From positions 164,423 through 228,422 of the forward strand of contig NZ_LYST01000039.1 in NCBI RefSeq assembly GCF_001693755.1: a DNA stretch of 64,000 bases, written 5' to 3'. The position numbers and the translations under genes were made by a program. The first letter of the stretch is position 1. Every line of letters starts with the position of its first letter. This DNA comes from Gilliamella sp. wkB171 (GTDB lineage Bacteria > Pseudomonadota > Gammaproteobacteria > Enterobacterales > Orbaceae). A model generated the notes under the pieces. It saw only the letters and a program-made list of their open reading frames with translations. It searched no databases and had not been told where the DNA came from. Positions 58,324 to 64,000 of this stretch are shown here, one piece after another.

Positions 58324-59535
58324 TTATGCTTTATATTTTTTCATCACAATTGAAGCATTAGTTCCACCAAAACCAAAACTATTTGACATAACCGTTGTCA
58401 ATTCACGTTCAGTCGGTTCAGTAATGATATTCATACCAATAGCGGCTTCATCAAGTTCATCAATATTAATGCTTGGTGTAATAAAACCATGCTCTAGCAT
58501 TAATAGTGAATAAATTAACTCTTGTGCACCGGTGGCGCTTAATGAGTGACCTGTCATTGACTTTGTAGAAGAAATAGCTGGAATATTGTCTCCAAACACT
58601 TGTTTGATTGCCCAAAGCTCTTTAACATCACCAACTGGTGTTGAAGTACCATGAGTATTGATATAATCAACAGGAACGTCTAAATCTTGAATAGCAAGCT
58701 GCATACAACGCATTGCACCCTCACCAGATGGTGCAACCATGTCATAACCATCCGAAGTCGCACCATAACCGACTAGTTCACCATAGATATGTGCACCACG
58801 TGCAAGCGCATGTTCTAACTCTTCAACAACTACCATACCCGCTCCACCTGCGATAACAAAACCATCACGGTTTGCATCATAGGCTCTAGATGCTTTTTCT
58901 GGCGTATCATTATATTTGGTTGAAAGGGCACCCATTGCATCAAATTCGCAAGACATTTCCCAACAGAGTTCTTCACCACCACCAGCAAAAACAACATCTT
59001 GTTTGCCCAATTGAATTAATTCAGCTGCATGACCAATACAGTGCACTGATGTTGCACAAGCAGAAGTCATGGAATAACTTACCCCTTTAATCTTAAATGG
59101 TGTGGCTAAACATGCAGAAATTGCCGATGACATTGATTTTGTTACCGCATAAGGGCCTACTCCACGTAATCCTTTTTCTTTCATGCCTGCAACGACATTA
59201 TATTGCGTTTTTGTTGAACCACCATAACCGGCAATTAGACCAGTGCGAGGATTTGATACTTGTTCAGGGGTTAATTTGGCATCTTCTATAGCTTGTTGTA
59301 AAGCTAAATAACCATAAATAGAAGCATCATTCATAAAGCGAACAATTTTACGATCGATTAATCCTGTTGTATCTAATTTAACATTTCCACATACATGGCT
59401 ACGCATTCCGCTATCTTTCATTTCTTGTGAAAAAGTAATGCCGCTTCGACCTACTTTTAATGATTCTAGAACTTCTTTAGTATTGTTACCGATACTTGAT
59501 AGAATACCTAACCCTGTAATTACAACACGTTTCAT
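58324..59535 (-). CDS. fabB: 3-oxoacyl-ACP synthase I
   Basis: FabB elongates acyl-ACP and is needed for unsaturated fatty acids. The 403 residues have the catalytic Cys160 in [10 protein letters not shown], His295 in [11 protein letters not shown] and His330 in [14 protein letters not shown], and open with [18 protein letters not shown] as in E. coli FabB. AGGAG precedes the ATG by about twelve bases. Its promoter carries a FabR-like palindrome. It is monocistronic. Confidence 0.96.
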   Translation of the reverse strand: MKRVVITGLGILSSIGNNTKEVLESLKVGRSGITFSQEMKDSGMRSHVCGNVKLDTTGLIDRKIVRFMNDASIYGYLALQQAIEDAKLTPEQVSNPRTGLIAGYGGSTKTQYNVVAGMKEKGLRGVGPYAVTKSMSSAISACLATPFKIKGVSYSMTSACATSVHCIGHAAELIQLGKQDVVFAGGGEELCWEMSCEFDAMGALSTKYNDTPEKASRAYDANRDGFVIAGGAGMVVVEELEHALARGAHIYGELVGYGATSDGYDMVAPSGEGAMRCMQLAIQDLDVPVDYINTHGTSTPVGDVKELWAIKQVFGDNIPAISSTKSMTGHSLSATGAQELIYSLLMLEHGFITPSINIDELDEAAIGMNIITEPTERELTTVMSNSFGFGGTNASIVMKKYKA

Positions 59536-59585
59536 TTAATGCTTTACTCCTAAAATTATCTAGCTTCATATGAAAAATTGATGTG

Positions 59586-59614
59586 ATTATAGCGTACACT
59601 TGTAAGCTGAACAA
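59586..59614 (-). promoter_or_regulatory. fabB promoter with FabR-like operator
   Basis: On the minus strand, TTGTTC (59614-59609) and TATAAT (59591-59586) are spaced 17 bases. The plus-strand sequence AGCGTACACTTGTAAGCT (59591-59608) fills the spacer and is an almost perfect palindrome resembling the FabR box known at enteric fabA and fabB. A repressor there would block RNA polymerase. The box identity is from memory of the motif, not a search. Confidence 0.65.
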
Positions 59615-59778
59615 TACCCCATTATCTATTTTATTTATGCTGATGAAAGATAATAATCCGTTTACATCACAAAGCGTGATTAATTTAGTACTTTTCATTC
59701 CGGTAGTTTATTCAATGACTATTATGAATTTTCTGATCTGATGAGGTGGATCAACCAAAATTATCCTTTATTAAATTG

Positions 59779-59826
59779 TTGCACACACTATTATAATCTT
59801 TATAATACTGTATATAAAAACAGTTA
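59779..59826 (+). promoter_or_regulatory. SOS promoter: sigma-70 elements plus LexA box
   Basis: TTGCAC (59779-59784) and TATAAT (59801-59806) are spaced 16 bases. Directly after the -10 lies CTGTATATAAAAACAG (59808-59823), an exact CTGT-N8-ACAG LexA box, with TA before and TTA after, close to the best E. coli SOS boxes. It covers the likely transcription start, 15 bases before the ATG of the radical-SAM gene at 59839. Confidence 0.85.
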
Positions 59827-59838
59827 TTGTGGTGTGAT

Positions 59839-61104
59839 ATGAACGACAAAATGATTAATAAACTTGAAATATTAGCAGAATCAGCTAAATATGATGTTTC
59901 TTGTGCTTCGAGCGGCAGTTCTCGATCAAATAAACATAAAGGTATTGGTAATGCTCATAGTCGAGGTATTTGTCATACTTTTACCGCCGATGGTCGATGT
60001 GTTGCATTGCTTAAAATTATGTTGACTAACTACTGTATGTTTGATTGTGCTTACTGTATTAATCGACAGAGCAATGATATTCCAAGGGCGGGTTTTACCC
60101 CGAAAGAGTTAGCCCAATTAACAATAGAATTTTATCGTCGTAACTATATAGAAGGGCTATTTTTAAGTTCCGGTATTGTTCGAAGCCCCGATCATACAAT
60201 GGAAAAGATGATCAAAGTTGTTACCATTTTGCGTAAAGACTATGATTTCAATGGTTATATTCATATGAAAGCGATACCCGGAGCTAGCAATGATTTGATT
60301 AAACAAGCTGGATTACTGGTTGATCGAATGAGTGTTAATTTAGAAATTCCAACAGAAAAAAATCTTAAATTATTGGCACCAGACAAAGATCATCAAACCA
60401 TTTATCAACCCATGCGCCATATCCAACAAAATTTATTGGAGAATGTGGAAGATCGTAAAAGAATAAAATCGACTCCTAAATTTGTACCCGCAGGACAAAG
60501 TACACAACTGATTATTGGTGCAACGGATGAATCGGATAATCAAATTTTACAATTGACCGCTAAGTTATATAAAAGACCCAGCATGAAGCGTGTTTACTAT
60601 TCAGGATTTGTGCCAGTAAATAGCTATGATAAAAGATTGCCTGTCCTGCAAGAAGTGCCTAGGGTTCGCGAAAATCGATTGTATCAAGCTGACTGGCTTT
60701 TGCGTTTTTATGGTTTTGATGTGGATGAAATTGTAAATGACAGTTATCCGGATCTTGATTTGACGGTTGATCCTAAATTATCGTGGGCAATACGTAACCC
60801 ACAATTTTTTCCGGTAGATATTAATTACGATAGTTATCAAAAAATTTTACGCGTTCCCGGCATTGGTGTTAAATCGGCCAAACTTATTGTTATGGCAAGG
60901 CGCCATCGAAAACTTAATTTAGAGGCACTTAAACGCATAGGGGTAGTTTTGAAGCGCGCGCAATTTTTTATTGTTTGTCATGAGATGCGAAAATTCAAGC
61001 TACTTGACTCTTCAGCTGAGTATATTCGTCTTTCTTTACAAGAACCACCTTTGTTAGAAGCAAAAGCCGCTTCTTTACCTCAGCAATTAGTAATGGGGTT
61101 TTAG
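59839..61104 (+). CDS. Radical SAM protein with C-terminal helix-hairpin-helix, putative DNA repair/modification (TIGR03916-like)
   Basis: The 421-residue protein has the radical SAM cluster Cys66-x3-Cys70-x2-Cys73 (NYCMFDCAYC), preceded by three more cysteines (22, 45, 54), then a TIM-barrel-type middle (GLFLSSGIVRSPDHTMEKM, GYIHMKAIPGA, RMSVNLEIPTEKNLKLLAPDKD), and a helix-hairpin-helix near residues 335-350 (ILRVPGIGVKSAKLIVMARR) suited to binding DNA. I recognise it as the family named putative DNA modification/repair radical SAM protein, always paired with the next gene. ATG 59839 is preferred to TTG 59827, which lies inside the SOS operator region. The LexA box before it directly supports a DNA-damage role. 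The reaction is unknown. Confidence 0.88.
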   Translation: MNDKMINKLEILAESAKYDVSCASSGSSRSNKHKGIGNAHSRGICHTFTADGRCVALLKIMLTNYCMFDCAYCINRQSNDIPRAGFTPKELAQLTIEFYRRNYIEGLFLSSGIVRSPDHTMEKMIKVVTILRKDYDFNGYIHMKAIPGASNDLIKQAGLLVDRMSVNLEIPTEKNLKLLAPDKDHQTIYQPMRHIQQNLLENVEDRKRIKSTPKFVPAGQSTQLIIGATDESDNQILQLTAKLYKRPSMKRVYYSGFVPVNSYDKRLPVLQEVPRVRENRLYQADWLLRFYGFDVDEIVNDSYPDLDLTVDPKLSWAIRNPQFFPVDINYDSYQKILRVPGIGVKSAKLIVMARRHRKLNLEALKRIGVVLKRAQFFIVCHEMRKFKLLDSSAEYIRLSLQEPPLLEAKAASLPQQLVMGF

Positions 61105-61107
61105 TTA

Positions 61108-61911
61108 ATGATAGTCTTTTATTATGACAAAACTTTTGAAGGGTTGCTTTGTGCCGTGTTTGACACATTCAAGTTAAAAAAAATGCCAGAGTGTTTATTG
61201 CTTGAAGGCGATGTAGCGCCCTTATTAGCGACAGAAACGCATGTAGTTGAATTTCGTAACAGCAAATGCGAACGGGTACAACTTGCACTCGAAAAAAAAA
61301 TTTCAAAAATTGCGCTTAATCAGTTGTTGTATGTTTGGTTGTCAGAACTTCCTGAAAGTGACTTAATTATTTTGCGTTATATCTGTAAAGTTTTTCAATC
61401 AACACATTCAATTGAAACCGATTTTGGCGATCCTGATGTGCTAACTGTGCATGATATTGCTAAAAAAGTGAGTCGGGAAAAGCATCATTTAGTGCAGTTT
61501 GTGCGATTTAATGCGATAAACAATCCAATAAGCGTTTGTGAAAATAGTTTAAGTGAAAAAATTTATTTTGCGGTCATTGCACCAATTTATAATGCGTTAC
61601 CCTTAGTGTTAAATTTTTTTCAAGATCGCTATGCGGATCAAAAATGGGCGATTTATGATGAGAAGCGGCAATATGGCTATTTTTATAATCTTGAAAAAAT
61701 TGAACGAATATCGCTAGCTAATCATCAAGATATAGTTATTAACAGTATGATTAATCAAGACTATATGACTAAAGATGAACAACTATTTCAAACCATGTGG
61801 CTGCGTTATTGTAACGCGTTAACTATTAAAGAAAGAGTGAATCCTAAATTGCAACGTCAACAGATGCCAAAGCGATTTTGGCAATATCTACCTGAAATGA
61901 AAGGGAAATAA
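61108..61911 (+). CDS. DUF4130 protein, putative DNA repair partner (TIGR03915-like)
   Basis: The 267-residue protein begins IVFYYDKTFEGLLCAVFDTFKLKKMPECLL, the family opening, and has a middle VHDIAKKVSREKHHLVQFVRFN and a late GYFYNLEKIERISL segment. It ends RFWQYLPEM. It starts three bases after the radical-SAM stop, so the two are coupled and share the LexA-controlled promoter. In other bacteria this family is paired with the radical-SAM partner or fused to a uracil-DNA-glycosylase-like domain, which is absent here. The activity is unknown. Confidence 0.87.
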   Translation: MIVFYYDKTFEGLLCAVFDTFKLKKMPECLLLEGDVAPLLATETHVVEFRNSKCERVQLALEKKISKIALNQLLYVWLSELPESDLIILRYICKVFQSTHSIETDFGDPDVLTVHDIAKKVSREKHHLVQFVRFNAINNPISVCENSLSEKIYFAVIAPIYNALPLVLNFFQDRYADQKWAIYDEKRQYGYFYNLEKIERISLANHQDIVINSMINQDYMTKDEQLFQTMWLRYCNALTIKERVNPKLQRQQMPKRFWQYLPEMKGK

Positions 61912-61940
61912 AAAACCGCCAATGCTAGTGGCGGTTTAAT
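61909..61940. terminator. Bidirectional terminator between the repair pair and mlaA
   Basis: AAACCGCCA (61913-61921) and TGGCGGTTT (61929-61937) enclose a seven-base loop. The A-run at 61909-61915 gives a T-run for the minus-strand mlaA transcript; the plus side is weaker. Confidence 0.85.
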
Positions 61941-61971
61941 TATTTAATAATAATAACAATAACTATTATAA

Positions 61972-62730
61972 CTATTGTGAATCGATATCATTAATAAAGC
62001 TGTTAATACTCTCTTCACGTTGTTGTTGCTTTTCTTCGTCCACTTTGCCGCCGGAGGCAATAAAGTCATTACGTTGGAAGTAAGCATTACGCATAAAATT
62101 GTATGGGTCATCACTATTTTTAATAAGATCTTCATATTGAATAGCGACTGCACGCGCTTCAATCCCGTCAAACACGCCACGAACTAAAGCCCATTGCCAA
62201 TCTAACCAAACTAGTGGTGGATAGAGTGTATCAACTAATCCTCCACCTTCTTCACGTAATGTCGCTGAACCATAGAAAGGTAACACAACGTAAGGTCCAT
62301 AAGGAACATCGTAGTGACCTAAAACATCACCAAAAGTGCGTTTATTGCCTTTTTGCAACTGTGGATCGACCATACTCGCAACATCAAAAAGACCAGCAAC
62401 ACCAAAAACAGTATTTAGAAAGAATCGAGCTAAATGTGTACCAGCCTTATGCACATCACCTTGTAAAAGGTTATTTACCATCGATGCTGGCTCGGAAAGG
62501 TTTGATGAAACATTAACTACGCCTTTTCGCATAGGGGTAGGGACATAATCTTTCCATACAACAGCGGCTGGGCGTAAAATATAGGGATCAAGCGCATAGT
62601 AGTTAACATTGAACATCGCTTTATTAAATCCTGATAATGGATCACTATAGGAATTGGTTTCTGGTTGATAAGTTGCACAACTAGTAAGCGCCATTACAGA
62701 AAACATCATGCCAACGATTCTTTTTTTCAT
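61972..62730 (-). CDS. mlaA: Phospholipid-binding lipoprotein MlaA (VacJ)
   Basis: MlaA removes misplaced phospholipid from the outer leaflet of the outer membrane and hands it to MlaC. The 252-residue lipoprotein has a lipobox (MALTSC, Cys18) and the family core DPLSGFNKAMFNVNYYALDPYILRPAA, then NLSEPASMVNNLLQGD, ARFFLNTVFGVAGLFDVAS, TFGDVLGHYDVPYGPYVVLPFYG and GGLVDTLYPPLVWLDW. The other mla genes are not in the window, as is usual. The C-terminal tail is acidic and Gln-rich. Confidence 0.95.
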   Translation of the reverse strand: MKKRIVGMMFSVMALTSCATYQPETNSYSDPLSGFNKAMFNVNYYALDPYILRPAAVVWKDYVPTPMRKGVVNVSSNLSEPASMVNNLLQGDVHKAGTHLARFFLNTVFGVAGLFDVASMVDPQLQKGNKRTFGDVLGHYDVPYGPYVVLPFYGSATLREEGGGLVDTLYPPLVWLDWQWALVRGVFDGIEARAVAIQYEDLIKNSDDPYNFMRNAYFQRNDFIASGGKVDEEKQQQREESINSFINDIDSQ

Positions 62731-62856
62731 AATATCTTCGACAAAATAATATAAGATTAGAGATGCTGCGATTGTATCATGTTTACTTAAAATAGAAAAT
62801 TTTTCGTTATTTAATTGGTATTATTGATATAAATTTATTAAAATACACGCCGCTGT

Positions 62857-62928
62857 GACCTCATAGTTAAATGGATATAACGAGCCCCTCCTAAGGGCTA
62901 ATTGCAGGTTCGATTCCTGCTGGGGTCA
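62857..62928 (+). tRNA. tRNA-Arg (anticodon CCU)
   Basis: A full cloverleaf is visible: acceptor GACCTCA with TGGGGTC, D arm GTTA/TAAC, anticodon stem AGCCC/GGGCT around CTCCTAA (anticodon CCT, reading AGG), and T arm GCAGG/CCTGC with TTCGATT. The body from the D arm to the T arm matches E. coli argW almost exactly. The discriminator is A, and GAT rather than CCA follows, so CCA must be added by the nucleotidyltransferase. In enterics this gene is a frequent prophage integration site; the 3' flank here has no integrase. Confidence 0.95.
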
Positions 62929-63220
62929 GATTTTGATAAGAATATAATGATTTTAAAAAGCGTTTTTATTGAAAGTTTTACGATAAAATCTAAATACAAC
63001 CTCAATGACTGACTAAATTACATATTATCCTGTATTACAAGAAGTTATGGATAAAAAGCACTCAATATTGATTGGTTAGCCGAGCCTACTTTTTCTCTAT
63101 TTTAATCCTTCAAAATACATCCTATAACTAAAATCGATCTGATTGAACAGTTATAGTATTAAGCATGAAATAGCTAAAAAATACCTATTTATTTGTTCAA
63201 GGATATTACTGTTATTTTTC
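62929..63220 (+). other. Non-coding stretch after tRNA-Arg
   Basis: AT-rich with no frame worth calling. CTATAACT (63122-63129) and AGTTATAG (63149-63156) form an inverted repeat with a 19-base spacer. No attachment-site duplicate of the tRNA 3' end was seen. Confidence 0.4.
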
Positions 63221-63245
63221 GTCGCAATTTAAATTGTGACTTTTT
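63221..63245 (+). terminator. Terminator-like hairpin without an assigned gene
   Basis: GTCGCAATTTAAATTGTGAC (63221-63240) is self-complementary apart from one G-T pair and is followed by TTTTT on the plus strand. The nearest plus-strand gene is the tRNA 290 bases before it, so it may end a long tRNA transcript or a small RNA. Confidence 0.6.
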
Positions 63246-63284
63246 ATTAAGTTAAAACAGACGACTTAATTATCTAATTAATTA

Positions 63285-63578
63285 TTATTTAACTCCAGGA
63301 AATGAATCAACATACTGAATAGTAAAATCAGGAAAAGAATCGACAATCTGTATTTTGTAATTTGGAAAACTATCGACTATTTTCCACTCTCCCGGTTTGT
63401 TTGCAAAACCATTCGTTTTTTTGACCCGCAGATCGGGAAAACTTTTCACGACTTTCACCCTGTAATCGGGGAATGAATCAACAAATTTTATTTTTCCATA
63501 GATTTTTGACACATCGGGTTTTGCCTGTAGCATAAATGGAATCAGAATTAATATAATTGTTTTGATAAATATTTTCAT
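63285..63578 (-). CDS. Small exported protein built of 11-residue VDSFPD-type repeats
   Basis: The 97-residue product has a signal peptide (MKIFIKTIILILIPFMLQA) and then almost nothing but repeats. Five copies fit the pattern [KQ]-x-V-[DK]-S-F-P-[DNG]: KFVDSFPDYRV, KVVKSFPDLRV, KIVDSFPNYKI, QIVDSFPDFTI and QYVDSFPG, with a degenerate sixth (KKTNGFANKPGE) in the middle. Alternating hydrophobic residues suggest beta strands stacked as a small solenoid or sheet in the periplasm or outside the cell. There is no cysteine or lipobox. AAAGGAAA precedes the ATG. I recall similar repeat proteins elsewhere but know of no function. It stands alone. Confidence 0.75.
   Translation of the reverse strand: MKIFIKTIILILIPFMLQAKPDVSKIYGKIKFVDSFPDYRVKVVKSFPDLRVKKTNGFANKPGEWKIVDSFPNYKIQIVDSFPDFTIQYVDSFPGVK
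63288..63488 (-). repeat. 33-base coding repeat (11-residue units)
   Basis: Residues 31-97 of the exported protein repeat every 11 residues except for a short insertion around residues 53-65. At DNA level copies are diverged, so the periodicity is kept by selection on protein rather than by recent duplication. Confidence 0.7.
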
Positions 63579-64000
63579 AAAATTTCCTTTAATTTATAAA
63601 GTAAGTGTCGATATCACTATATCTATTAATAAATATTATAATTAAAATATATCGAATTTGTTAATAAAGAAATTTTTGGCGTGAGGTTAAATTGCATTTA
63701 GTTAAATCAATAAATATCTGGTAATGATTTAGTTATCTTATTTATTTGGTTGTTGCTAAACGTAATTTAGATCTTTACAAAAGCCATTATGCATTTGTTT
63801 TTATCTTTTAATGAGTTTGGTATACAGTTCTAATTTTTATTAAGATATTGATATTATTAACATTGCTTCTTGGATTTTATCAATTTGTCTATTTTGAAAA
63901 GAGAGGACCTTTTTGATTGTTTGTAAGTTCTCATCGGATAAAGTTATGAACCGTCACTATGTTACCAACCTTAAACGGACTATTTAGCAATATACTACAT
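63579..64000. other. Non-coding right end of the window
   Basis: AT-rich DNA holding the promoter of the repeat protein. No gene, RNA or repeat is recognisable; a 13-codon frame at about 63946 is too short to support. Confidence 0.4.

Noticed and set aside
63946..63987. 13-codon frame near the right end
   Set aside because: Too short, no ribosome site of note and no family match; not reported as a gene.

Overview
The window is a chromosomal segment of an AT-rich gammaproteobacterium. Three conserved gene orders point to this class: mnmA-hflD-purB, rsmE-gshB-yqgE-yqgF and hemC-hemD. The enteric-type allantoin regulator AllS, type I-F CRISPR repeats and an enteric-like tRNA-Arg(CCU) agree. Low GC, anaerobic metabolism (NifJ, oxalurate fermentation) and the gene mix suggest a host-associated member of the Orbaceae (Gilliamella-like). 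That placement is inference, not something the sequence proves. I saw no transposase, integrase or phage structural gene.

Layout. 1-5000: housekeeping genes on the minus strand (hemD partial, hemC, purB, hflD, mnmA). 5063-6132: an orphan phage-type control switch, an S24 repressor divergent from a Ner/Nlp-like regulator. 6180-10517: tpiA, zapB, a DUF2868 membrane protein with its DUF3482 GTPase, and an NlpC/P60 lipoprotein. 10601-20396 (minus): a Tat-exported aminotransferase, nifJ, purM, yqgF, yqgE, an acetyltransferase, gshB and rsmE. 20498-31766: folB, a metallo-beta-lactamase-fold hydrolase, a small lipoprotein, a half-size EamA protein, moeA, ychF, rsmI, nlpD, gpmA, tdk, a periplasmic DUF4432 epimerase-like protein, ubiX and yhbP. 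32026-37067: a tight five-gene methionine operon (aminotransferase, metQ, metN, metI, FAD-linked hydroxyacid dehydrogenase).

37192-43044: two type I-F CRISPR arrays (8 and 11 repeats, same orientation) with related but distinct repeats and matching leaders. Each leader has an IHF consensus site ending 84 bp before the first repeat. There is no cas gene in the window. Between the arrays lie a SemiSWEET sugar carrier, two small proteins, tenA and asnA.

43298-55580: a ureide (allantoate) catabolic island. On the minus strand, in transcription order, are allC, an MFS carrier, allE, a carbamate kinase and allD. On the plus strand are fdrA, ylbE, ylbF, allS and pucG. Together they can take allantoate through ureidoglycine to oxalurate by two routes (AllE plus AllD, or PucG). 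They can then split oxalurate to oxamate and carbamoyl phosphate, and recover ATP, ammonia and CO2 with carbamate kinase. Allantoinase and ureidoglycolate lyase are absent from the window. An amino-acid-type ABC transporter follows (55935-58200).

58324-64000: fabB, whose promoter carries a FabR-like palindrome between its -35 and -10; a radical-SAM/DUF4130 gene pair with a textbook LexA box on its promoter (the most striking regulatory observation here); mlaA; tRNA-Arg(CCU) without an encoded CCA; and a small exported protein made of 11-residue repeats.
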